From Leptomonas pyrrhocoris (Eukaryota; Euglenozoa; Kinetoplastea; Trypanosomatida; Trypanosomatidae), in the NCBI RefSeq assembly GCF_001293395.1, contig NW_015438358.1, positions 1,121,095-1,185,094 of the forward strand: 64,000 nt of DNA, given 5' to 3'. This document shows, one piece after another, positions 20,601-28,610 of the stretch (position 1 is its first letter; each line of letters begins with the position of its first letter). The translations under genes were made by a program, and so were the position numbers. The notes under the pieces were generated by a model. The model searched no databases. It saw nothing but the letters and a program-made list of their open reading frames with translations, and was not told the origin of the DNA.

Positions 20601-23600
20601 TTGTACCACGACCTCGTGTCGTCTGTGGAGGTCGTCGCAGATGTGCTGCTCTCGGCGCTGGAGCCGGCAACGCTGCACGGCACCGATCTGCCGTCCGCAA
20701 ATGCTCTGTCCGCCGTCAGCGTGCGCATTCGGTGCGTCTGCTACGCTACTCTGATTTACGTTGTGCGCTTCTTGTTCAGCGTGGCCCGTGCAGCAGACGT
20801 GGAGAATTACGAGACGGCCGTCAAGACAAAGGAGTCGATGAGCTGGATCGCAAGCACCTTCTCGCAGGGCGACCCAGTGACCCAAGCACGCAACTCCACC
20901 ATGTGGGCACGGTCGCCCGTTTTGGCACCTATCCGTGGTTCTCTTCATCGTTTGGTGTTTGCGGCGGTGCAGACGTTACGTGTTTGCGACGCGCCGCACG
21001 GCACGGAAGCGTCCATCAACGCTGCTCTCCACACGCAGCACGCGATGTGGGGCTACGACACCGCAGACGAGGACGATGTCGCGATGGGCTGGAAAGGTCG
21101 ATCACTGGCGGTGAAGCGACAACAGCAGCAGCAACGCGGCGAGGTAGCTGATCTGCGAGAGCACGCGTGTTGTCTCCTGAACTTGCTGAGCCACTCCGCC
21201 GGTCCGCAGTTTCTGACGGCCTTCGCCACTAATTGGTGCCGCACCTACGCAGCGCAGTCGTCGCTCTGGATGTTTGAAACAGCTGCACAGCGGCAGCATC
21301 GTCTTCGTCAGCAGAAGGAGGAGCATCAACACGGCGGACGACAACCGTGTCTCAACGTGAAAAATGCCAAGGAAACGGCGAAGCAAGACACACCGCAAAT
21401 CTTGGTGGCTGCGTGGGATGCGAAAGAGGAGGCGCAGCGGGCCGCGTATGTGCTGCTGGAGGATGTTGGCGTGTCCGTTGTGGACGTCACGGCTGCCCTC
21501 GCTCCGCTGCTGCGCGATACCGCCTCCATGCAGCAACGGGCAGAGCAGCAGCAGCAACAGCAGGGACCGAAAACGGAGAGCGCGGGCACGCCAAGCAACG
21601 GCGACAACAAAAGGCCGTCTTCTTCCTCTGCCTCTTCCACCGCCCTTCTACCGCCTCCACCTGTGACGCAGCTCCTTTACTTCCTGCACCAGCTCGTCGA
21701 GGCCGTTTGTGTGAAGCGGCAGGGCGGCGGGCTGACCGAGCGGGAGGCGGCGGCAATCTTTGCGCTCATGGCGGATGTCGTGTCTCAGTGGCCGCCGGAG
21801 CCGCTCTCCTGCTGTTGTGTTCTGCACACGATGTACTGCGTGGTTGCCTACGCGAAGGGTGAGGCGACCGTGGCACCTGAGCCTCTAGTGACGGCGATCA
21901 AGGTGTACCAGAACAAGGACTACTCATTCGCATTGTGCCGTCTCTTGGAGGGGCTCTCCGTGAACCCCGCCATGACGCACCGCAGCGCGGCCCTCATGCT
22001 GCTCCAGCTGCTGTGCAGCACCTTCTACGCGATGCTGCCGGCGTCGCTGAGTGCGATGGACAACCCAGGACGCGTCGTGGATGCCGCCATCCGTGTCTTT
22101 CAGCGAACGCTGCTCCCCGCCCTGCGACGCGGCATCGCCTCCGCATCTGAGGCGGAAATCATATCGTCGACCCCCCTCGTAAACGCGTCTCTGCAGGTGT
22201 TGCGCTCGGCAATTTGCGGCTTCGCGCCGGACCTCACCTTTGCCAAGCGGGTGCAGCGCGACGTCATGGCGCTCTTCCTCTCGGAGCACTTCTTCCGCTA
22301 CAGCCGCAGCTCCTTGCACGAGTGGGCACTGCTGTTGCGGCAGATGTATGTCATGGACAGCGAATTTCACAGTTTGCTGTGCGAGCGGATGGTGCAGTCT
22401 TCGGGGCGGCTTTCGGCTATGATGATGTCCCGTGAGACGGAGGCGCTGCTGCGGGAGCACTCCATGAAGAACCTCGCCTTCTACACCTACGCGGTCATGG
22501 CGTTGGAGGATGTCGTCACAACAACGGCACCGACAGCGACACCATCTGCGGCGAGCACAGCCGTTGCCACATGCGCATCCGCTGGGGTGAGTGAGCCGAC
22601 AACGGGACCTGGCTCGACGATGACGGCCATCCGCCAAAAAGAGCTGGCCCACCGTATTCGCGAGCAGCTCACCTACACCCTGCAGCACTTCTCATCCCCT
22701 GCTACCCCGACCGCGGCTCAAATTGAAAAGAAGGAGGTGTTTCTGCAACCTCTGCGCGCCGCCTTTCTTGTTTTTCGCGTGCTTCTCATGAGCAACGTAG
22801 GGGAGTCGTTGGTGGCCTCGCTGTGGCCCTTGATGTGGCCGGAGCTGCTGCGGGCGCTCTCGATTGGGACGCAAATGGCGCCGACAATCACAGCAACGCA
22901 AGGAGAAGGAGTCGGCAAGAGCGCACCGCCGATGAGCACGGAGGCGCTGCAGGAGATACTGAAACTGCAGATGGAGGCGTTGAAGGTGCTGGATGTGGAC
23001 TACACGCTGTGTCCAGCCCACGCCTTCGCCTTCCGTTGGCTCTTCACGGACGACGCTGCCCTGACAAATTTACTGGCTCTCCAGCAGCAGCAGCAGCAGC
23101 GTCATCACCGCAGTCGCCGCGACGCGGAAAACGCTCCCCACTCTCCTTCCCCGTTTGTCTTGTCACTGCGGCCCTCCGCAACGCGTCGTCTCCCGTTCGT
23201 TAGCCATCTGGAAGTGCTGCAGCTCCTGCAGCAAACGCCACCAGTGCCGTCGGATGCCCACCTCAGCATACCGGCTGTCGTGAGTGCCGTTCATGAGCCG
23301 CGGGGTCAAACGGCGCGAGAGGAAACCGATGCGTTCCGTTGTGACGGCGAAGGCGTTGCGCCGGTGCTCTCTACCATTCAGCACTGCTGGCCTCTCCGTG
23401 CGCGGCCCTCCGCTGCAGATCGCGGTCTGCGCCGACCCCTGTACAACATCCCTGTTACGCACTACCCGCGTCTCGACGGCATTTATCGTGCTGCTCAAGC
23501 CTTCACGCTGCTTCTACAACGCGTGAACGGTGATGCGTTGCCCCTCGCCGCTTCGAGCGAGCTAATGGACCTGCAACGCTTTGCGTGGCTTCAAGCGGAG

Positions 23601-23702
23601 CTGGGTCAGTGCGTGGGACATCACAATGAGGTGGATGTGGCGTATATGCAGGACCTGGTCGAGGCGGATCTTACGACGACCGATCCAGACACCATGCTGT
23701 GA
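14649..23702 (+). CDS. DOP1: Giant Dopey/Dop1-family protein
   Basis: This is a 3017-residue protein. After about 215 residues of Ser/Pro/Ala-rich sequence comes a Dopey N-terminal domain (about 220-500). It contains short helices matching the family: LSPQNVVGVQRKALEVLQTYVEF, LPLFLPALLELLPQATMQVK and a RRAMTLLEYM helix resembling the family's TLNLLD helix. Known Dop1 proteins work with Mon2 in endosome-Golgi traffic, and human DOPEY1 has been linked to PI4P-dependent kinesin-1 recruitment. The rest is predicted to be HEAT/armadillo-like helical repeats interrupted by low-complexity inserts (poly-Gln, poly-Ser and Gly-rich segments). It is longer than human DOPEY1/2 (about 2300-2500 residues). 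The frame stays open upstream to a TTG, but the first ATG is the one used here. Inserts account for much of the extra length. Confidence 0.82.
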   Translation: MHEGGDGTPPAGSTAADPRQSSSEARRKASSGDHRSLSVSSLDTGAREAVGRLPRSAIDTSADLADRVDGERRDAAAGVAPAVADRRDAEQLVENEPAQASSSSSNRISHSPSNLSTAREEVATGDDTTTHKQRNEAVASHAGLVIAAEMAKIAVDTTASPPSPSPPPTSQPPKEAASPPPSSSLVTSPPPAATSPSPSSARATTSSALAAPLSFSIPVDTAEAAIRKWKESKDYLKLQRELKRTLSAMDRTSLTDWAAQASLLSQLHKTVQTFKDAVGAVELPDGDHFARSLWRVLSPQNVVGVQRKALEVLQTYVEFVNPAYPMTKDLPLFLPALLELLPQATMQVKSGILGLLDRGVVRRMPPAALRSCALGLFTSLLSCLEESETSPMYRRAMTLLEYMHNTLKYEDAVAATVRAVASTPPCAVAELRGGQVLPAYAWVLIRDAAALRSPALNVMKVFIAQVDTPAAMGGSTRSESGRYSDEPDGAPPSPLAHQHQHQQQQPSQPDWVGGDAKVVVSALLNSLQDTQERTHRLALDVLTLICPLNGGSSGNSNEHAGADTAAAAAAFRYERAVRRSPAPSPSPTAGAPQPSGSSDANGAAALASASIPCPFHSMRANKELFSFEVKSLLVAAAVQLLGTRYGTPSVARRMFQWLTVFPGVDSGDHGHREGGCGPFSPSDRSDEGAMDMAAVDGASTPPSADVYVRDVTSYVLSQGFHMIVQHWRTTWTDRSDDTSDFSGSEQQAARRQVDSELSALQHTARALMYDAAPRLSSAPSIAAAFGGVGSGEGKNNGSSNNTAFSSPATTSAASAALATPLVWLRALLLLFRYRSPALANNRGSDGGEGGGVPVSSPTASDPPQLPALDGAPAADVTFPFLLHVAPLVLPSLSCLLVEVPAVLSMRSHLHYQRSCSFTSSSAGVGGSPEEQMWAAEVREVIRVLPWTYFVQLDVVTIQAVEKLMGPLLTQTPLKTNEETPAAAGSTTDADASSSCSNAMKQRYTEHLQRRVQHYMDQAFALANTLEPSLIDATADQPLAAQEYVRASLHWSNAVTRLLSEVVHALAATLQNSDVDEEGTSRLPLLISTANGLLRLLVQRTQQLMEPMLDGILATATATGTAVVGADFFSSFLSSVDTQVLRQLRQATISGTTSILLNGARAKAFSESQHDVPALSRLSAEGTLPGVYGAEVQRLLSRLHRTTLRFTSFLAQLHLRCQQQAGVGVLLDCASDNGAGARERELARQTAAWLACLCKATADAAVGAAPLFFARAVRLVVDVLLRARGSLLPEPAYRALEPSCPLSGDVAEGVAFAGNFVLAPVVRCLWESCHDKRNETEQLVQSPSAAAAASEPVHASPDTVTTFSESLLVLIAISPACARCLDVYMLQSPMDVAVSRLVGLHRCLTDLRALRRRGRFLSAALPESAALTGLQDPGVLFLGLLSVLDCLSSDAGDVSGFSNTSSSRAFPSPLCDTAESTRQLSRAYVSQTLVRDSPNVLIPLFFSFLCPLVLPTASAVPQRDDGGGGGEGGVGGSGAGGGASSLHRLSAPAFSALSLTVLLPTTQPKRASTTISRLKGESVTQENANDGDEVTMRGPARTYRNLEAPELVRHLCSLLQLPTSREWVQQAMQLPTPNSLRVLLHGLEAQSFMAPEGKADSSGGTSPTARSSAAVASPAREGPSDTLFAATALLLLNLSRQSLLALHWSCMQRRDQASGRRAANASATSESAVRSALPEPTAHRHNFILFDSLACLNRLLELSQTGPRMQPHRTAVLTWQFTSAQFLPLLRLAVQADLHAAQAMLLDHLRGVVLYLDDVTSNASAASSSLSSSMSATVAASGKTAGPPAVIDGAFASRHWRHHALLYVGVAAAGSPHRLLSGASSLQETHRAADICNVNGEDYAGPKGGAQTGALEASSTPVLDDLKRVPPAVVSNKLLYAMIGEVVEHVLGNVWSAQNDARLLDASSCAHEVDTLTCWLRFYCDVMPYLYHDLVSSVEVVADVLLSALEPATLHGTDLPSANALSAVSVRIRCVCYATLIYVVRFLFSVARAADVENYETAVKTKESMSWIASTFSQGDPVTQARNSTMWARSPVLAPIRGSLHRLVFAAVQTLRVCDAPHGTEASINAALHTQHAMWGYDTADEDDVAMGWKGRSLAVKRQQQQQRGEVADLREHACCLLNLLSHSAGPQFLTAFATNWCRTYAAQSSLWMFETAAQRQHRLRQQKEEHQHGGRQPCLNVKNAKETAKQDTPQILVAAWDAKEEAQRAAYVLLEDVGVSVVDVTAALAPLLRDTASMQQRAEQQQQQQGPKTESAGTPSNGDNKRPSSSSASSTALLPPPPVTQLLYFLHQLVEAVCVKRQGGGLTEREAAAIFALMADVVSQWPPEPLSCCCVLHTMYCVVAYAKGEATVAPEPLVTAIKVYQNKDYSFALCRLLEGLSVNPAMTHRSAALMLLQLLCSTFYAMLPASLSAMDNPGRVVDAAIRVFQRTLLPALRRGIASASEAEIISSTPLVNASLQVLRSAICGFAPDLTFAKRVQRDVMALFLSEHFFRYSRSSLHEWALLLRQMYVMDSEFHSLLCERMVQSSGRLSAMMMSRETEALLREHSMKNLAFYTYAVMALEDVVTTTAPTATPSAASTAVATCASAGVSEPTTGPGSTMTAIRQKELAHRIREQLTYTLQHFSSPATPTAAQIEKKEVFLQPLRAAFLVFRVLLMSNVGESLVASLWPLMWPELLRALSIGTQMAPTITATQGEGVGKSAPPMSTEALQEILKLQMEALKVLDVDYTLCPAHAFAFRWLFTDDAALTNLLALQQQQQQRHHRSRRDAENAPHSPSPFVLSLRPSATRRLPFVSHLEVLQLLQQTPPVPSDAHLSIPAVVSAVHEPRGQTAREETDAFRCDGEGVAPVLSTIQHCWPLRARPSAADRGLRRPLYNIPVTHYPRLDGIYRAAQAFTLLLQRVNGDALPLAASSELMDLQRFAWLQAELGQCVGHHNEVDVAYMQDLVEADLTTTDPDTML

Positions 23703-25060
23703 AGTCGCTGCTGCTGGGTGGCGAGTGCGATAATGGCTCGCGGAGGATGCGGAGCCCACGAATGTTCCTCAGCATGTCGGTGTGTGTGTATCGGCGCTGA
23801 TGTGTGTGTCACAGGACTCAGAGGCGGTCAAGCATTAATGAACTCCTGCGTTCGCTTGAACGCGTCTTTTAACTCTTTTTGCCTAATGTGCTTCCTTTAT
23901 TATTCTTCTTATTTTCCCTTTTCCCTCTTTGCTTTCGCGTTTGCGCAACCGTTAAAGGATAGCAACAACAAGGAGACCACTAGAGCGCGGTGCATGACCT
24001 GATCGTCGCATTCGTGCAAAGGAGGAGGACTAAGCAAATCTGTATAGAGGGGGGCCTTTTCCTTTTGAGGTTTCTCATATTAGTGTTCCTATTGCACATC
24101 CTGCGGCGGTGCTTTATCTGCGGCGCGAAGTCTGAGTGAGGCCTCTCTCTCCCTGCACATCTCTCGTTTCTCGTTCTTGTGAAGGTGTTCTCTCTTTCGT
24201 TGAACACGTTTCTCAATCTTCTCGCTCCTTTGCCCGCCAAACCTTCTAAAAACTTCTTGGCTTCTCTGCAAAGCACACGCTGGACTCGTGGCGACGCCAT
24301 TGACGTCCCTAGCCGTACCCAAAGGTCTTTTTTCTTCTCTTTTTTTTTTAAAACTCTTCTGCGGTACAGGGAGGAAGAGATCGACTCACAACTGCGCCTC
24401 CTGCTGCGTCGCTGTGGTGCGGCGGTGAGGACATCAATTCCGCACACAAGTAGCTACCTGCCCGCAACGTAGGTGTACGGTTTTGGTTTCGTTGTTGCGC
24501 CTTTCGCGGCACCCGTAAATATATTTATGTTAACGTACGCCAAACACGCCTCTTTTTTCCACCTGCTCCGTGGCTGCGACATAATAATACTTCTTCCGTA
24601 ACTCTACTCAGTGTATCTTTTTTTTTGTCTTTCCCTTTCTTTGTGCCACATCTTACTGCCCACGAAACGCCTGCTCTTCTAATCAACCTTTTCTTTTTTA
24701 GGGGACTTTCGCTGTTCAAGATTTTTCCCAATCAGCCTTTTTTGTTTCTCTTCTTCCTCCTTCTTTTATCGAGGTAGCGCTCCTTCTGATTTCAGGTCTC
24801 GATCACGTGCTTCTCGTTTCGCTGCGGCGCATTTATCGTATTTCTCACGGAATCTCTTCTTTCTCTCTCTTTGGTTTGTCTCCTTCAGCCGTGCAAATCA
24901 ACATCACCAGCGCCAACTGTGAATTGTTGGCGCTTTCCACGCTGGACGCCGCCTGCTTTCTCTCTTTTCAATTCTACTGCTTCCTCTTCAGCGACCAATT
25001 TTTTTCTTCTGGATAGGCGAAGCATAGACAAGCTATCCCTTCTTTTTCGGGTTTCAAAAG
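23703..25060 (+). other. Spacer between the Dop1-like and ten-helix membrane protein genes
   Basis: No gene is supported over about 1.36 kb. It is T/C-rich with short TG runs near 23780-23810. A pyrimidine tract at 24956-24988 ends in an AG at 24990-24991. Short open frames encode Phe/Leu/Arg-rich strings without recognisable motifs. Confidence 0.5.
24990..24991 (+). promoter_or_regulatory. Predicted spliced-leader acceptor AG for the ten-helix membrane protein
   Basis: This AG directly follows a strong CT-rich tract (24956-24988) and would leave a 5' UTR of about 69 nt before the ATG at 25061. Confidence 0.5.
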
Positions 25061-27484
25061 ATGGAGAATCGGCGTCGTGGCAGTGACGTGCTGGATGGGC
25101 CCTCTGCGGCGGCTCCGACCGGGTCTGCACGCCAAAGCCGCACCTCGCGCGACCCGCGAGACAGCCAAGCTAGCACCGGCACCAACGCCTCTGCCTCCAG
25201 TGCTGACAACCACACTCGCACGCAGTCGATTGCCTTTACCACCTCCGACCACGGTGTCGTCAGCGTAAACTTGACCGACCTGAGCAACGCCCTCGGAGTG
25301 CGCCGCGGTGATGTGGTATCGCAGCGGCTGATGTTTCAGGCTCGTTCGGCGCCGTCTTACCACATTGAGCGATCCTTGTTGACCAGCGCGCTTGGGTCTC
25401 CCAGCGTGCTCTGTGCCGATGCAGCGACGACCGCAACTATCTCCCCCTCAACAAACGCACCTTCTGCATCGAATGTATCGCGCGTGAACGATGCCTCGGC
25501 TGCCAATACGGACTCAAGTGCTAACGATGGTGCGGCCACGGTCCCCTCGCCGCCTGTCGCTCGTGCGGCGCACTATCAACGCCGGCTCAGCACCCTGCGC
25601 GGGACACAGTGGCTAGACAACGAAGTCAATGCGCAGCCAGCAGCGTCAGCGCAATCGCCAGGCCCGTTACCCGCGTCGTCCGCAGCGTCTGCAGGGCTCT
25701 CCCCACACGCCCGACCACGCCGGGGTACGCCGCCTCCACCTGGGGGTGCCAACGCGCTGCGCCGCGCACTGGCAGGCGACGGGTCGCCGTTCGCTGTCGT
25801 GGCAGGCAGCGTGCCTTCTCTTCTTCGTTACTCTGGTGGTAGTCTACTCTCCTGCGCCGGCTCGGTTCGTCCGGCGCTGTTTGCCGCAGCCAGCCGCCGT
25901 CCCAGCGGTAGGAGTAGCGGCGGCCGTGACGGCTGGCGGGAGGAAGATGTGGGGGACGGCGAGTCCCCTCTCGACGACGGTAACGATAACGAGAGGACAA
26001 GGCTTTTATCACCTTCGCCTCGCCGTGATGGGGTCGCGCGATCCTCTGACGTTCAGGAGAGAGACCGGCTTTCCGTACCACGTCGGCGGAGCTCCTCCTC
26101 GGCTGCTGCCTCTCGATCTAGCGGCCCGCCCACACCCACGCCTCCCACGCTTCAGATCGACGACATAGCGGCGGATTCTGCGGGGCCGGCTTCCGCCACG
26201 TCGCCCTCCCGGAGCGTTCATTTTTCTGAAAACGTGATCGAGTCCATCTCCATCGCGCGCAGCGAGGATGAGTACATGCGTCTTCTCGTTGTGTACAGCC
26301 GCCCCTGGTACGCCTACGTGTTTCTGACGGTGTTTGGTTGTTTATTCAGTCTTGCCGTCTTGAGCAACCTTTACCTCGAGCGGGGGCTGCCGCTTGTGCG
26401 CGATCGTGCCATATCTGTTCCTTTTATGTTTTTCCTCATCTCCGGATTCGGCACCGTCGGGATGCTGCTGCACCTCGTCGCCGTGTGGCGGCCGGACGGC
26501 GAGGAGGAGCAGGGCTTCTTCGCAGACCCGGATCAGTGGAGTCAGCTGCCTCCGCTGTGGACGTTGGGAGTTTTGTTTATTGGCGGGCTGACCTCCTCCC
26601 TCGTCTTCGGTTACGCGATGGTCTCAACAGTGGCCGTCGTCATGGTGATCGGGCTCGTGGGGCACTTCATTGCGGAGTGTTTGCACCGTGGCGATGATGA
26701 GGGCGGGGATTGCATTACTTCCTGGGACGCCGTCGGTGGCGTAGTGGCCGGCCTGGGTGCCCTGCTTGCCGCCGCGAGTGGAGCAATGGAACAGCTTTTG
26801 GACGACGGCAGTGACAAGAGTAGTGAAGCTCGCAGCTCTCTTCAAGTTGGCCTGTTGGTGCTCATGGGCTGGGGTGTGAGTGTGCTGGTGTCCGGAATTT
26901 GCTGGACCCTCTTCACGCGTCGACTGCGCGAGATCAGCCAGCGCGTGAGCCAGCAGTTTCTCCTGACGAGCTCGCTGGCTGTGTGGACAGCCGCCCTAGG
27001 CATTGCCGCCTACGTGATCAACGTTTTGCTGAGCTCCGACGCAGCGATGCAGACTGTTGATGTGATGAGCAGGCGACGTACCGGAGCCTCGTCGAGTGCA
27101 TTCCAGACCCATTTGCCTGCGGAGCAGCGGCAGAACATGGCAGAGGTTCTCGTTCCATGTTACTCTCTGTTTCCCGACCTCGCCATTCTGTTGAGTGGCG
27201 GACTCTGCTTCCTGATGTGCTGGTACGCGTATCACATGGTGTCGTTCTACGTGGATCACATCGCTGGTGCGGCCTGCATGATCATCGGTGCTTCTCTTTC
27301 CACTGTTCCCCTCATCGTTTTGTTGGCTCTCCACACCTGGCCGGCGTCCAAACCTGAACTGTGGGCCGCCATGCTGGTATTGTCGCTGACAGGGACGCTT
27401 GCTCTTGTGCTAGGTGCCGGCATGGTGGTGTACGGCGGAGTGAGATATCGCCGCGAAGTCGAGATTCGCATTGTGGTGGACTAA
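25061..27484 (+). CDS. Ten-helix membrane protein with long disordered N-terminus (transporter-like)
   Basis: The protein has 807 residues. The first roughly 400 are low in complexity (Ser, Ala, Pro, Arg) and likely face the cytosol. From about residue 413 I count ten hydrophobic helices, including YVFLTVFGCLFSLAVL, VPFMFFLISGFGTVGMLLHL, LGVLFIGGLTSSLVFGYAM and AAMLVLSLTGTLALVLGAG near the C-terminus. The number and spacing of helices recall the drug/metabolite transporter (EamA/SLC35) superfamily, but I see no diagnostic motif, so that is a guess. An acidic/Gly loop (RGDDEGGD) lies between helices 4 and 5. A loop of roughly 50 residues separates helices 7 and 8. Substrate and membrane are unknown. 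Confidence 0.85.
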   Translation: MENRRRGSDVLDGPSAAAPTGSARQSRTSRDPRDSQASTGTNASASSADNHTRTQSIAFTTSDHGVVSVNLTDLSNALGVRRGDVVSQRLMFQARSAPSYHIERSLLTSALGSPSVLCADAATTATISPSTNAPSASNVSRVNDASAANTDSSANDGAATVPSPPVARAAHYQRRLSTLRGTQWLDNEVNAQPAASAQSPGPLPASSAASAGLSPHARPRRGTPPPPGGANALRRALAGDGSPFAVVAGSVPSLLRYSGGSLLSCAGSVRPALFAAASRRPSGRSSGGRDGWREEDVGDGESPLDDGNDNERTRLLSPSPRRDGVARSSDVQERDRLSVPRRRSSSSAAASRSSGPPTPTPPTLQIDDIAADSAGPASATSPSRSVHFSENVIESISIARSEDEYMRLLVVYSRPWYAYVFLTVFGCLFSLAVLSNLYLERGLPLVRDRAISVPFMFFLISGFGTVGMLLHLVAVWRPDGEEEQGFFADPDQWSQLPPLWTLGVLFIGGLTSSLVFGYAMVSTVAVVMVIGLVGHFIAECLHRGDDEGGDCITSWDAVGGVVAGLGALLAAASGAMEQLLDDGSDKSSEARSSLQVGLLVLMGWGVSVLVSGICWTLFTRRLREISQRVSQQFLLTSSLAVWTAALGIAAYVINVLLSSDAAMQTVDVMSRRRTGASSSAFQTHLPAEQRQNMAEVLVPCYSLFPDLAILLSGGLCFLMCWYAYHMVSFYVDHIAGAACMIIGASLSTVPLIVLLALHTWPASKPELWAAMLVLSLTGTLALVLGAGMVVYGGVRYRREVEIRIVVD

Positions 27485-28610
27485 CGACTTCAGTACCGAC
27501 ACGAGAATATCTTCGCTTTCATCTTTCATGTTCTCTTTGATTTCAAAGCAGCCATATCAACAATAGACGTAGCTCTCTGCTTCCTCCTCTTTTTGGCTCA
27601 GGTGTGAGCTCATTACGCTTCTTCTTTGTGGTCTGGCATCGCCACAACGGGCGATACACACAAACACACACACACCGGTGCTACCGGCGAGAAAGGAAGA
27701 GTTCTGTAACGTAAAAGCAACGATTGCAAGCACTCGTTTTCTATATTCAACAACGACTATTTGCGTGCGTACTTGGTTCATTGAGCTCAATTATATACGC
27801 ATTCTTTTATTGCTCGGAATGCGCGGTGTGTTTAAGCAACACCTGATTGCTTGCCTAACCTGCCACTTTCTGCTGCCAAAATAATTTGACCAAACGGACA
27901 TTATATATTTTTATCTGTTCTTCAGGAGATGGAGCAAGATAAGTGTGCCGAAGCCGGCGGTGTTAAATTTGGGAATAGAGCCGAAGCGGCGTTGCGGAAA
28001 GGTTTTTATCGTCGCATGTTTTTGCTGCGTGAGTGGGCGTGTGCAGCGACGTTTCCTGTCCCTTTCGAATGCGTTGCATCGCTGAGGTGTTTTCTTCTAC
28101 GCTGCTGTATATTCCATGACACATTACGTGCAGCTGACGACTGCCGCTTTCACTGTCTCGCACTCCTGCTCTATTTGTTTCCGTACACTGGTCAGAGGTC
28201 CTGGCTAACACACCGCCCCTGCGTTTGCATCGTCGCCGGGTGCCAAAACACACTACTCATACACGGGCTTTGTGTGATTCTCGTACGCGACGTCTGCTGC
28301 TCTGTCGTGTGTTGCGCAGACTGCAGGGCAGAAATACCGCTTCGTCTTTTTTTTCATTGTGTGCAGCAGCCAGGGGGGCGTTGGCAAACACGAACACACA
28401 CACACACACACACAAGTAGAAAATACATAAAACCAGCGCAACAGCTAACGCTGCGATCTTTGCACAGTCAATCGCTGCGATTTAAGGCGGAGGTGGCGGA
28501 TTTGACTTCGCTGAAAGCAGTGGTGTTTCAACAAAGATAAAAAAAGAAGTTAGAATAGTTGACGATAGATTAGATCCTATACATCAAGTTTCAACTCCGA
28601 TTTGCGAGCA
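27485..28610 (+). other. Spacer before the FAM161-like gene, with a 203-codon open frame
   Basis: A clean acceptor-like TTCTTCAG ends at 27925, and an ATG at 27929 opens a 203-codon frame to 28540. Its Cys-rich product matches nothing I know and runs through a (CA)10 repeat (28395-28414). A second acceptor candidate (T-run then AG at 28365-28366) lies closer to the next gene. I treat the frame as more likely non-coding leader than a gene. Confidence 0.4.
28395..28414 (+). repeat. (CA)10 microsatellite
   Basis: This is an uninterrupted CA dinucleotide run upstream of the FAM161-like gene. Such runs are common in these spacers. Confidence 0.9.

Noticed and set aside
19908-20948. 346-codon minus-strand open frame within the Dop1-like gene
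   Set aside because: It is antisense to well-supported coding sequence. Its composition is that of a shadow frame.
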